Source: an uncultured Prevotellaceae bacterium | GTDB taxonomy: Bacteria; Bacteroidota; Bacteroidia; Bacteroidales; Bacteroidaceae | Reading direction: 5' to 3' | Length of the DNA: 64,000 nt | NCBI GenBank assembly: GCA_947165505.1 | Contig: CAMVAT010000008.1 | Span: 37,167-101,166 of the forward strand | In this document: in pieces, positions 33,708 to 41,822 of the stretch | How positions within the stretch are numbered: the stretch's first letter is position 1 | Layout of the letters: each line of letters begins with the position of its first letter | The notes under the pieces: model-generated | What the model was told of the DNA's origin: nothing | What the model saw: only the letters and a program-made list of their open reading frames with translations | Database searches by the model: none | Program-made: the position numbers and the translations under genes

Positions 33708-33764
33708 AATTACTAATGATTGATATGTTGTTGATGTTAATAATTTCTATGCGATGGGCGCTGC

Positions 33765-34070
33765 TTATTCGTCATCGTCGTCGGCCACTTCCTCACCCTT
33801 CATCTTGGCAACAAAACTCTTGGCGGGCTTGAATGCGGGGAAGTCATGCGCGGGAATCACTATCGTGGTGTTCTTCGAGATGTTGCGGGCGGTCTTCTCT
33901 GCACGATGCTTCACGATAAAACTGCCGAAACCACGAAGATAGACATTCTCTTTGTTCTCTAACAAACTGTTCTTAATGATGTCCATGAATGCCTCAACAG
34001 TAGTCATCACATCACGCTTGGCTACACCTGTCTTGGTGGCTATCTCATTGACGATATCTGCTTTTGTCAT
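33765..34070 (-). CDS. HU/IHF-family DNA-binding protein
   Basis: A 101-residue nucleoid protein. The helical N-terminus MTKADIVNEIATKTGVAKRD and the beta-arm signature GFGSFIVKHRAEKTARNI are typical of HU/IHF; the arm tip reads IPAHDFPAF. The C-terminus ends in acidic EEVADDDDE, common in Bacteroidota. ATG 34070 was chosen by family N-terminus; the open frame extends to 34139 without support. It is transcribed from the promoter at 34137-34167 and leads into bL38. Confidence 0.92.
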   Translation of the reverse strand: MTKADIVNEIATKTGVAKRDVMTTVEAFMDIIKNSLLENKENVYLRGFGSFIVKHRAEKTARNISKNTTIVIPAHDFPAFKPAKSFVAKMKGEEVADDDDE

Positions 34071-34136
34071 CTTATTTATTTGTTTATTGAATGTTATTTG
34101 TTGATTATTTTTTTCGTTTTCAACCAATTTGGGGTG

Positions 34137-34167
34137 CAAAGTTAATGCTTTTTATCGTGATTTGAAA
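34137..34167 (-). promoter_or_regulatory. Promoter of the HU gene
   Basis: TAACTTTG (34144-34137) with TTTC (34167-34164), spaced by 19 bases on the minus strand; leader about 60 bases. Confidence 0.65.
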
Positions 34168-34229
34168 ATTTATTTGCTTTTTTTTGTAAAATACTTCGCT
34201 ATATCTGCGTATGTCAACGGGATACATAC

Positions 34230-34260
34230 AAAAAAGCCCCACAGAAGGGGCTTCTTTTAT
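34230..34260 (-). terminator. Terminator after the DUF4332 gene
   Basis: AAGCCCC (34234-34240) and GGGGCTT (34247-34253) form a 7-bp stem with loop ACAGAA. On the minus strand TTTTTTG follows; A- and T-runs on both sides could serve either strand. Confidence 0.7.
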
Positions 34261-34305
34261 TATAAGTATTAGTTGGTTCTGCGAGGTTGTATATCTGTAT
34301 TTCAA

Positions 34306-34335
34306 AGTAGGGACAGGGCACCACCTGTCCCTACT
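34306..34335. repeat. C-type hairpin repeat
   Basis: AGTAGGGACAGGGCA-CCA-CCTGTCCCTACT, the 'GTAGGGACAGGG' unit also seen at 18602 and 31794. It lies just downstream of the DUF4332 gene. Confidence 0.8.
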
Positions 34336-34363
34336 TGCAAATGCAAAAATATTGCAGAAAAGT

Positions 34364-34771
34364 TTAGTATTCCACCATCGGCTCCAGTTCGTTGGCCTGG
34401 GCTATCATTTTCTCTACTTCCTTCAGGCTCGGAACGCGGTTGACCAAGTTCTTCTGTGCATTCACTTCTTCCAACTTCGGCTGCAAGTTCTCAGCCTTGC
34501 GGTGGCGGAACTCCTTCACGGTATCCACACCGGCGGCCTCGAGCAACTCGGAGAATTGCGGACCCACGCCGTTGATGCGCATCAGGTCGCAGTGGTTGGT
34601 CCATGTCAGTATCAGTTTCGGCGAGATGCCGGTAGCCTCGGCCAGTTCCTTGCGGCCGGCGGGTTTGGCACATTTTTCCAACATCTTAGCGTCGGTGTCG
34701 ATACCGGCGGCAATCAGTTTCTCGGCATACACGGGGCCGATTCCTTCAATGTCAACGATTTTGTACGTCAT
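34364..34771 (-). CDS. DUF4332 helix-hairpin-helix protein
   Basis: A 135-residue cytoplasmic protein with two tandem helix-hairpin-helix motifs of the DUF4332 type: VDIEGIGPVYAEKLIAAGID (about 7-26) and INGVGPQFSELLEAAGVD (about 66-83). Each is followed by a helix. HhH motifs bind DNA or RNA non-specifically, but no enzymatic part is present, so the role is unknown. A TACATTTG box (minus strand, 34836-34829) lies about 58 bases before the start. Confidence 0.85.
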   Translation of the reverse strand: MTYKIVDIEGIGPVYAEKLIAAGIDTDAKMLEKCAKPAGRKELAEATGISPKLILTWTNHCDLMRINGVGPQFSELLEAAGVDTVKEFRHRKAENLQPKLEEVNAQKNLVNRVPSLKEVEKMIAQANELEPMVEY

Positions 34772-34924
34772 GGTGATAAGGTTTTAGTTATAAATAGATG
34801 ATAAAGATATTGTTCGCACTATTAACTGCAAATGTAGGCAAAAAACGCCGAAAATGATATTTTTCTGCGAAATTTATAATAAAAATTAACAAATTCAAGT
34901 TCCGCTGTAACTATTCAGTAAGGG

Positions 34925-34970
34925 CTTCACTTCTTTAACTTCTTTAACTACCTTCACTTCTTTAACTTCT
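34925..34970. repeat. CTTCTTTAACTTC minisatellite
   Basis: Several CACTTCTTTAACTTC units upstream of the pantothenate kinase promoter. Confidence 0.7.
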
Positions 34971-34972
34971 CA

Positions 34973-35004
34973 TTTGGCTGTTCCGCCGATTCTTCGTACC
35001 TTTG
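34973..35004 (+). promoter_or_regulatory. Promoter of the pantothenate kinase gene
   Basis: TTTG at 34973-34976 and TACCTTTG at 34997-35004, spaced by 20 bases; ATG follows at 35031. Confidence 0.85.
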
Positions 35005-35030
35005 CCGCCAAACTAACTAAAAAAAACGTT

Positions 35031-35852
35031 ATGGGCATTGTTATTGGCATCGATGTGGGCATCAGCACCACAAAAATTGTAGGACTGCGCAACGGTAAAG
35101 TGTTCTCACCCCTGAGAATCACCGCTGCCGACCCGGTCACCTCGCTTTACGGGGCTTTCGGCAAGTATCTATATGATAATAAGGTGGAACTTGCCGACAT
35201 TGAGAGGGTGATGCTCACCGGGGTGGGCAGCGCCTATATCGACAAACCGATTTATGGGCTTTCAACAGAAAAGGCCGACGAGTTTCTGTGCGACGGACTG
35301 GGTGCCAAATTCGAGTCCGGCCTCGACCATATCATCGTGGTGAGCATCGGCACGGGCACCTCGCTCGTGCGCTGTGATGGCGATGATATCCGGCATATCG
35401 GCGGCATCGGCATCGGCGGTGGCACGCTCTCCGGGCTCTCCCGCATCATGCTGCAGACGTCAGACATCCGTGCGGTGTCGGCTCTGGCCATGCACGGCGA
35501 CATCAAAAACGTCAACCTGCTCATCGGCGACATCAGCACACATCCCCTGCCGGGACTGCCCATGGAGGCCACGGCGTCGATCTTCGCCAATGCGCATACC
35601 AATACTTCGCGCGAGGATATCGCACTCGGACTCATCCACATGGTTCTGCAAACGGTGGGCAGTGCCTCGGTGCTTTCTGCGCTCAATACGGATATCAAGG
35701 ATTTCGTGATGATAGGCAACCTCACTCTGCTACCGCAGTGCCGTGAGGTGTTCCCCAACCTCGAACGTCTCTACGGCGTGCATTTCCGCATACCCAAATA
35801 CTCGGAGTTCTGCACCGCCATCGGGGCCGCGCTGTCATACCAGAAAAAATAG
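35031..35852 (+). CDS. coaW: Type II pantothenate kinase
   Basis: A 273-residue kinase that phosphorylates pantothenate in the first step of coenzyme A synthesis, of the ASKHA-fold type II class known from Staphylococcus and eukaryotes. The phosphate-1 motif is GIDVGISTTKIVG, the central loop VVSIGTGTSLVR, and the glycine-rich adenosine loop GGIGIGGGTLSGLS. ATG 35031 follows the promoter by 26 bases; the longer open frame starts inside the promoter. It is convergent with lpdA, 31 bases away. Confidence 0.9.
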   Translation: MGIVIGIDVGISTTKIVGLRNGKVFSPLRITAADPVTSLYGAFGKYLYDNKVELADIERVMLTGVGSAYIDKPIYGLSTEKADEFLCDGLGAKFESGLDHIIVVSIGTGTSLVRCDGDDIRHIGGIGIGGGTLSGLSRIMLQTSDIRAVSALAMHGDIKNVNLLIGDISTHPLPGLPMEATASIFANAHTNTSREDIALGLIHMVLQTVGSASVLSALNTDIKDFVMIGNLTLLPQCREVFPNLERLYGVHFRIPKYSEFCTAIGAALSYQKK

Positions 35853-35883
35853 TGGAAGAAGTCTTGAGCCTCGATTCAAGGCC

Positions 35884-37212
35884 TTACATCGCCGTCTCTT
35901 GCAGTATCTCCGACAGGGTGGGGTGGGCGTGTATCATCTCCGACAATTGTTTTCTGGTGGCTCCCATCGTCATCAGCGCGCTTACCTCTTGAACCATGTC
36001 AGAGGCGTGGGCGCCAAAGATGTGGCAACCGATAATGCGGTCGTCGGTGTCGGTAATCAGTTTCACCAACCCCTCGGTCTCGTTCATGGCCAATGCCTTG
36101 CCGTTGGCACGGTAGTAGCCTTTCTTGCAAATATAGTCGATGCCGTCGCTCTTGCAGCGGTCTTCGGTCAGTCCTACACCCGCCGCTTCCGGTTGGGTGA
36201 AGACGGCCGATGGCACAATGTCGAGCCGGATGCTGTCGTCACGGCCTAAAATGCGGTTCACGACATGCAAACCCTGGAAGGTGGCGGCATGGGCCAGCAT
36301 GCACCGTCCGTTTACGTCGCCGATGGCATACACGCCCGGCACGTTGGTCTGCAAGTGCTCGTCGGTGGTGATGCCGGTGCGGTCGTATGCGATGCCGGCG
36401 GCTTCCAGACCCAGACCCTCGGTGTTGGCGGCGCGGCCCGTGGCTATCAGCACCATGTCGGCCTCTATTGTCTCTGTCTTGCCTTTGCGCTCAAACACCA
36501 CATGCTCGGGAGTGATTTCTTTCACACCCGACTGCATGTAAAACGTCACGCCTCGCTTGCTGATGCTCTGACGCAGGCGTTTGGCGATGTCGCTGTCGAG
36601 GGCGGGCAGGCACTCTTTCAGAAATTCCACGACGGTCACTTCCGAACCGAAACTGTTGAAGATGGAGGCGAACTCCATGCCGATGACGCCAGCGCCCACG
36701 ATGCAGAGTCGCTTGGGCACGGCGGTCACGTCAAGCAGTTCTGTGGATGTCACCACATGGGGCTGGTCAATGCCCGGGATGGGCGGCATCTTGGCGTGCG
36801 AACCCGTGGAGATGATGATATTCGGGGCGGTGTATTCCTCGCCGCCCGCCACCACGGTGTGCGCATCCTTGAAACGGGCCTCGGCGCGCACCAGGGTGAT
36901 GCCCGGCGCACCCATCAGCGTCTCCACGCCATGGCGCAGGGTGGCGGTCACCTCGCGCTTGCGCTCCATCGCACGCGCAAAGTCGAAATTGTAACCGAGG
37001 CCGGACAAACCATACAGTTCGCCGTCGCGCAACGTGTCAAGTATCTCAGCGTGTCTGCACAGGGTCTTCGTGGGGATGCAGCCGCAGTTCAGACAGGTGC
37101 CGCCGGCCTCGCCACGCTCGAAGATGGTGACGCTCAACCCGTTTTTAGCGGCATGTTCAGCAGCCCGGTATCCACCCGGGCCGCTGCCTATGATAATGAT
37201 ATCTGTATTCAT
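35884..37212 (-). CDS. lpdA: Dihydrolipoyl dehydrogenase (L protein)
   Basis: A 442-residue FAD enzyme that reoxidises dihydrolipoyl groups, here most likely on GcvH. The FAD motif GSGPGGY is at residues 9-15. The redox disulfide is Cys40/Cys45 in GTCLNCGCIPTK. The NAD motif is CIVGAGVIGMEFASIF, and the C-terminal active-site HAHPTLSE carries the His-Glu pair. It is the last gene of the glycine cleavage cluster, separated from gcvPB by 169 bases of minisatellite repeat. No other lipoyl complex genes are in the window, which supports the glycine cleavage role. Confidence 0.93.
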   Translation of the reverse strand: MNTDIIIIGSGPGGYRAAEHAAKNGLSVTIFERGEAGGTCLNCGCIPTKTLCRHAEILDTLRDGELYGLSGLGYNFDFARAMERKREVTATLRHGVETLMGAPGITLVRAEARFKDAHTVVAGGEEYTAPNIIISTGSHAKMPPIPGIDQPHVVTSTELLDVTAVPKRLCIVGAGVIGMEFASIFNSFGSEVTVVEFLKECLPALDSDIAKRLRQSISKRGVTFYMQSGVKEITPEHVVFERKGKTETIEADMVLIATGRAANTEGLGLEAAGIAYDRTGITTDEHLQTNVPGVYAIGDVNGRCMLAHAATFQGLHVVNRILGRDDSIRLDIVPSAVFTQPEAAGVGLTEDRCKSDGIDYICKKGYYRANGKALAMNETEGLVKLITDTDDRIIGCHIFGAHASDMVQEVSALMTMGATRKQLSEMIHAHPTLSEILQETAM

Positions 37213-37213
37213 T

Positions 37214-37313
37214 CTTTAGAGGTGAGAGGTAAGAGGTAAGAGGTGAGAGGTGAGAGGTAAGAGGTGAGAGGTTAGAGGTAAGAGGTGAGAGGTAAGAGGT
37301 GAGAGGTAAGAGA
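37214..37313. repeat. GAGGTRAGAG minisatellite, 100 bp
   Basis: About 13 short units of AGAGGTGAGAGGTAAG type run without a break between lpdA and gcvPB. Related short runs occur at 18383-18421 and (other strand) 20399-20432. Confidence 0.88.
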
Positions 37314-37318
37314 AATGT

Positions 37319-37392
37319 TCAAACCTCAAATCTCAAACCTCAAACCTCAAATCTCAAACCTCAAATCTCAAACCTCAAACCTCAAACCTCAA
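37319..37392. repeat. CAAACCTCAAATCTC minisatellite, longest copy
   Basis: Ten alternating CAAACCTC/CAAATCTC units; they also provide the stop codon and last Glu-Val codons of gcvPB. Same family as 603-632 and 1290-1322. Confidence 0.88.
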
Positions 37393-38827
37393 AGTTATAA
37401 GCGAGTACCGGCTGTTTGGCGGCCAGCACGTCATCCACACGTCCTATCGGGGTGTTGTGCGGTGCGCCCTTCACCAGTTCGGGGTCGGTCTTGGCTTCTT
37501 CGGCTATCCGGCGCATCACGGCGATAAAACTGTCGAGGGTGTCGAGACTCTCGTTCTCTGTCGGTTCTATCATCAGCGACTCGTGGAAGAGCAGGGGGAA
37601 GTAGATGGTGGGAGCATGATAGCCGTAGTCGAGCAGACGCTTGGCCACGTCCATCGTGGTCACACCCGTTGATTTGTCTTTCAGACCGTCGAACACGAAC
37701 TCGTGCTTGCACAGGGTGTCGATGGGCAGTTCATACACGTCTTTCAGCGACTCTTTAATGTAGTTGGCGTTGAGCGTGGCCAACGGACCCACCATCTTCA
37801 GCTGGTCGCGGCCCAAACTCAAGATATAGGTGTAGGCACGCACCATCACGGCGAAGTTGCCGAGCGAGGCGCCCACGCTGATGGCTTCGTTGCGGCGCAC
37901 ATGGTAGGTGTCGCCGTCGCCTTTCACCACGCAGGTGGGCAACAGTGTCTCCATGCCTTCGCGCACGCCCACCGGACCGCTGCCGGGACCGCCGCCGCCA
38001 TGAGGGGTCGAGAAGGTCTTGTGCAGGTTGATGTGCATCACGTCGAATCCCATGTCGCCGGGACGGCACTTGCCCAGCAGGGGGTTCAGGTTGGCTCCGT
38101 CGTAGTAGAGCAGGGCACCGCTGTCATGCACCAGCCGGGCTATCTCGGGTATCTGGCGTTCAAACAGTCCCAGCGTGTTGGGGTTGGTCATCATCACGGC
38201 GGCAATGGTGTCATCGAGCAGCCCGCGCAGGTCGTCCACATCCACGATGCCGTCGGCGGTGCTCTTCACCTCTACCACATCCAGACCGCAGACGGCGGCC
38301 GAGGCGGGGTTGGTGCCGTGGGCAGAGTCGGGCACGATGACCTTTGTGCGCTGCGTCTGACCGTTGCGCTCGTGATACGAACGGATAATCATCAGTCCGG
38401 TCAACTCACCATGGGCGCCGGCGTAGGGGTTGAGCGTGAAGTCGCTCAGACCCGTCAACTCTGCCAGCGAGTGCTGCAAACGGTACATCAGTTCCAAGGC
38501 TCCCTGGCAACTCTCTTCGGGCTGCGACGGGTGCAGGCTCTGGAACGAAGGCAGGGCGGCCATGTCTTCGTTGATGGCGGGGTTGTACTTCATCGTGCAA
38601 CTGCCCAAAGGATAGAAACCGTTGTTCACGCCGAAGTTGTTGGCGCTGTGGTTGGTGTAGTGGCGCACCACGGTCATCTCATCGCATTCGGGCAGACGGG
38701 CATCCTCGGCGCGGCACATGCCGGCAGGCAGGTCGTAGTCGGCAAACTCGCTCTTCGGCAGCGTATAGCCACGACGCCCGGGGTGCGACAACTCAAATAT
38801 CAGATTTCCATACAGTCTGTTGTTCAT
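37382..38827 (-). CDS. gcvPB: Glycine dehydrogenase (decarboxylating) subunit 2
   Basis: A 481-residue C-terminal half of the P protein, which decarboxylates glycine and moves the aminomethyl group to lipoyl-GcvH. The PLP-binding Lys270 is in INLHKTFSTPHGGGGPGSGP. The N-terminal ELSHPGRRGYTLP and YPLGSCTMKYNP segments are family hallmarks. Its start overlaps the gcvPA stop by four bases, so the two halves are made together. The stop lies inside a CAAACCTC minisatellite. Confidence 0.96.
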   Translation of the reverse strand: MNNRLYGNLIFELSHPGRRGYTLPKSEFADYDLPAGMCRAEDARLPECDEMTVVRHYTNHSANNFGVNNGFYPLGSCTMKYNPAINEDMAALPSFQSLHPSQPEESCQGALELMYRLQHSLAELTGLSDFTLNPYAGAHGELTGLMIIRSYHERNGQTQRTKVIVPDSAHGTNPASAAVCGLDVVEVKSTADGIVDVDDLRGLLDDTIAAVMMTNPNTLGLFERQIPEIARLVHDSGALLYYDGANLNPLLGKCRPGDMGFDVMHINLHKTFSTPHGGGGPGSGPVGVREGMETLLPTCVVKGDGDTYHVRRNEAISVGASLGNFAVMVRAYTYILSLGRDQLKMVGPLATLNANYIKESLKDVYELPIDTLCKHEFVFDGLKDKSTGVTTMDVAKRLLDYGYHAPTIYFPLLFHESLMIEPTENESLDTLDSFIAVMRRIAEEAKTDPELVKGAPHNTPIGRVDDVLAAKQPVLAYNFEV

Positions 38828-40155
38828 TTCTTGTCCTCCTTGATGATCGTTACTAATTCGTCTATCTTTGCTTTCGTGCGCTTCTCAGTCACGGCAAACA
38901 TCAAGCAGTCTTCGCCCACACGCACACCGCCTAAGATGCCATGATCCAGCAAACGGCGTTGCAAGGCTGCCACGTCGCCGCTATAGCGCAAGCAGAACTC
39001 ATTGAAGAACGGTTGGTCGAAGGCGGCGGCGAACCGGCCCGTCTTCAGCAACTCATCGTAGAGGTAATGGGCGCCGTCGAACGAAAGCTTGGCGGCTTCC
39101 TTGACACCCTCTTTGCCCATCACCGACAGGTAGATGGTCACAAACAAAGCCATCAGGCTCTGATTCGAGCAGATGTTAGAGGTGGCTTTCTGGCGGCGGA
39201 TATGCTGCTCGCGGGCCTGCAGCGTCAGCACGAAGGCACGCTGGCCGCGACTGTCTTTTGTCATGCCTACGATGCGGCCGGGCATCTTGCGCATCAGTTT
39301 CTCGGTGCAGCACATATAGCCTACCGTCGGACCGCCATACGACAGCGGTATGCCCAGCGACTGACCGTCGCCCACGACCACGTCGGCACCCCATTCTCCA
39401 GGCGTCTTCAGCAGGGCCAGGTCGGCGGCCACGCTGTTCATCACAAACAGGGCCTTGGCGTCATGGCACAGGTCGGCATAGCCGCTATAGTCTTCGATGA
39501 TGCCATAGTAGTTGGGCTGTTGCACAATGACACCGGCCACACCGCCGGCAGCCAGTTTCTCAGCCATGTCGCTCTTGTCGGTCACACCGTCGGCCTCGGC
39601 GATATAGTCTAATTCCACTCCGTGGAAATGGGCGTAGGTCTCCACCACACGCTTCACCTTGGGATCGAGGGTCGATGACAGCAGCACCTTGTTGGCTTTC
39701 TTCGATTGGGCGGCGGCCATCAGCATGGCTTCGGCGGTGGCGGTGCTGCCGTCGTACATCGAAGCGTTGGAGATAGGCAGGCCTGTCAGAGCCGACATCA
39801 TGGTCTGGTACTCAAAGATATAGTGCAGCGTGCCCTGTGAGATCTCAGCCTGATACGGGGTGTATGAGGTCAGAAACTCTGAGCGCTCCACAATCTGAGG
39901 GATGATGCTCGGGGTGTAGTGGTCATAAAAACCGGCACCGGCAAAGACGGTCAGTGTCTGGTTCTTCTGGCAGAGCGCATCGAAATAGCGCCGTATCTCC
40001 AGCTCGCTCATCGACTCAGGCAGTTGGAAGTCGCCTTTGAAGCGGATGCTCTCAGGTATCTCGGCAAACAGGTCGTCGAGATGCTCCACGCCTATCTTGT
40101 CGAGCATCGTCCTGATGTCTTCCTCTGTCTGGGGGAAATATTTATAGTGTTTCAT
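38824..40155 (-). CDS. gcvPA: Glycine dehydrogenase (decarboxylating) subunit 1
   Basis: A 443-residue N-terminal half of the P protein, which pairs with GcvPB; it lacks the PLP lysine. Visible parts are KYFPQTEEDIRTMLDKIGV, YTPYQAEISQGTLHYIFEYQ, SMYDGSTATAEAML and GVRVGEDCLMFAVTEKRTK. It lies 11 bases after gcvH and overlaps gcvPB by four bases. Confidence 0.95.
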   Translation of the reverse strand: MKHYKYFPQTEEDIRTMLDKIGVEHLDDLFAEIPESIRFKGDFQLPESMSELEIRRYFDALCQKNQTLTVFAGAGFYDHYTPSIIPQIVERSEFLTSYTPYQAEISQGTLHYIFEYQTMMSALTGLPISNASMYDGSTATAEAMLMAAAQSKKANKVLLSSTLDPKVKRVVETYAHFHGVELDYIAEADGVTDKSDMAEKLAAGGVAGVIVQQPNYYGIIEDYSGYADLCHDAKALFVMNSVAADLALLKTPGEWGADVVVGDGQSLGIPLSYGGPTVGYMCCTEKLMRKMPGRIVGMTKDSRGQRAFVLTLQAREQHIRRQKATSNICSNQSLMALFVTIYLSVMGKEGVKEAAKLSFDGAHYLYDELLKTGRFAAAFDQPFFNEFCLRYSGDVAALQRRLLDHGILGGVRVGEDCLMFAVTEKRTKAKIDELVTIIKEDKK

Positions 40156-40166
40156 CCGTTGTCGTC

Positions 40167-40547
40167 TTACTCTTTTGTCTTTTCCTCGTAGGCTGCGGCA
40201 TCCATCAGTTTGTCGAGCTCGGTCTTGTCGGTCAGCTCCACCTTGATAATCCAGTGCTCGAAGGCATCCTCGTTCAGCAGTTCGGGTTGGTCGTTCAGGG
40301 CTTCGTTCACCTCGACCACCACACCGCTGACGGGCGAGATCAGGTCGCTGGCGGCCTTCACACTCTCCACGGCGCCAAACTCGCTGCCGGCTTCAACCTC
40401 GTCATCTACTTCGGGCATATCCACATACACCACGTTGCCCAGGGCATGCTGTGCATAGTCGGTGATGCCGATGTATCCATACTCGCCTTCAATTCTCACA
40501 TACTCGTGCGACTCAGAATAATAGAGTCCTTCAATTACTTTTGCCAT
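40167..40547 (-). CDS. gcvH: Glycine cleavage system H protein
   Basis: A 126-residue lipoyl carrier that shuttles the aminomethyl group between P, T and L proteins. The lipoylated residue is Lys64 in GAVESVKAASDLISP. The start MAKVIEGLYYSESHEYVRIE fits the family. It lies 11 bases upstream of gcvPA and 174 bases after gcvT; that gap holds repeats. The ligase encoded at the head of the cluster would attach the lipoate. Confidence 0.95.
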   Translation of the reverse strand: MAKVIEGLYYSESHEYVRIEGEYGYIGITDYAQHALGNVVYVDMPEVDDEVEAGSEFGAVESVKAASDLISPVSGVVVEVNEALNDQPELLNEDAFEHWIIKVELTDKTELDKLMDAAAYEEKTKE

Positions 40548-40557
40548 GATGATATTG

Positions 40558-40722
40558 TTTGATGTTAGTCAGCCCCCCTCTTATCCCCCGAGGGGGATGA
40601 ATGGACCGGGCTTTTTATTGTTTGATGTTAGTCAGCCCCCCTTGAATGGACCGGGACTGTTGTTTTGTTTTTTTTGATGTGTAACTACTCCCTCCCCTCG
40701 GGGAGGGCTGGGGTGGGGGCTT
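40558..40722. repeat. Duplicated 35-base block and palindromic repeats between gcvT and gcvH
   Basis: TTTGATGTTAGTCAGCCCCC and GAATGGACCGGG occur twice (40558-40611 and 40619-40655), the first copy interrupted by TCTTATCCCCCGAGGGGG. An A-type palindrome follows at 40684-40722 and ends at the gcvT stop. Confidence 0.85.
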
Positions 40723-41813
40723 TACTTCTTATACTTTTTCTCGTAGAAATTCTTTTTCACCACCACGCCGGGGAATGTCTTCTTGCGTATCTGTATCTCT
40801 ACCTCGGTGCCTAACTTACCGTAGGCGGCATCGACAAGCGCCATGCACACGCTGCGGTCGGTGGTAATGGTGTGATAGCCGGTGGTCACCTCGCCTATCT
40901 TCACGCCGTCTTTCAGTACGGCATAGCCATGGCGGGGGATGGCACGGTCGTTCAACTCGATGCCCACCACACGCTGACTGACGCCTTCTGCTTTCTGCTT
41001 CGCGATGGCTTCCTTGCCGATAAACTCGTCCTTGTCCAACTTGCAGAACATGCTAAGGCCGGCCATCACAGGTGATATGTCAGCCGACAGTTCGTCGCCG
41101 TAGAGAGGCAGACCCGCTTCGAAACGCAGGGTGTCGCGGCAGCCCAGTCCGCAGGGCTTGCAGCGACCGCTCGCCATCAGCTTGTCCCAGGTGCGGCGGA
41201 TATAGTCGTGCGAACCGTATATCTCAAAGCCGTCTTCGCCGGTGTAGCCGGTACGGCTCACCACGAGCGTCTCGCCCTCGGTCTCTATATATTTGGCGGT
41301 GTAAAAGGCCAGTTCCTTGCAACTCAGACCCAGCACCTCCTCGCATACGGCCTCGGCCTCGGGACCTTGCACGGCCACCTGACCGTAGTAGTCGCTCCGG
41401 TGGGTCAGTTCGATGTCGAAACCCTCGGTGTGCGAGCGCATCCATGCCACGTCTTTGTCGATGTTGGCGGCGTTGATGACGAGGAAATAGTCGTTCTCGC
41501 CCATCTTATACACCAGCAGGTCATCTACCGTGCCGCCGTCCTCGTAGAGCATCATGCCATAATATACCTTGCCGTCGGGAGCACCCGTCACGTCGTTGGT
41601 GAAGATGTGGTTCACGTAGCGCTCGGCGTCGCGGCCGCGCACGGTCACTTCGCCCATGTGCGACACGTCGAACACGCCGCAGGCCTGGCGCACGGCCTGG
41701 TGCTCGTCGATGATGGTTGAATACTGGATGGGCATGTCAAAACCGCCGAAGGGCTGCATCAGCGCGCCCATGGCCACATGCTTGTCATAAAGACAGGTTC
41801 TCTTGTTTTCCAT
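40722..41813 (-). CDS. gcvT: Glycine cleavage system aminomethyltransferase (T protein)
   Basis: A 363-residue folate-dependent enzyme that takes the aminomethyl group from GcvH, releases ammonia and forms methylene-THF. Family parts are MGALMQPFGGFDMPIQYS, ACGVFDVSHMGEV, YTGEDGFEIYG and the C-terminal barrel ending RKKTFPGVVVKKNFYEK. It lies 9 bases after lplA and upstream of gcvH. Confidence 0.95.
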   Translation of the reverse strand: MENKRTCLYDKHVAMGALMQPFGGFDMPIQYSTIIDEHQAVRQACGVFDVSHMGEVTVRGRDAERYVNHIFTNDVTGAPDGKVYYGMMLYEDGGTVDDLLVYKMGENDYFLVINAANIDKDVAWMRSHTEGFDIELTHRSDYYGQVAVQGPEAEAVCEEVLGLSCKELAFYTAKYIETEGETLVVSRTGYTGEDGFEIYGSHDYIRRTWDKLMASGRCKPCGLGCRDTLRFEAGLPLYGDELSADISPVMAGLSMFCKLDKDEFIGKEAIAKQKAEGVSQRVVGIELNDRAIPRHGYAVLKDGVKIGEVTTGYHTITTDRSVCMALVDAAYGKLGTEVEIQIRKKTFPGVVVKKNFYEKKYKK

Positions 41814-41822
41814 ATTATAAAT

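Noticed and set aside
35853..35883. CTTGA/TCAAG hairpin as a terminator between the pantothenate kinase and lpdA genes.
   Set aside because: The stem is five pairs only and lacks a T-run; support is too weak to list.
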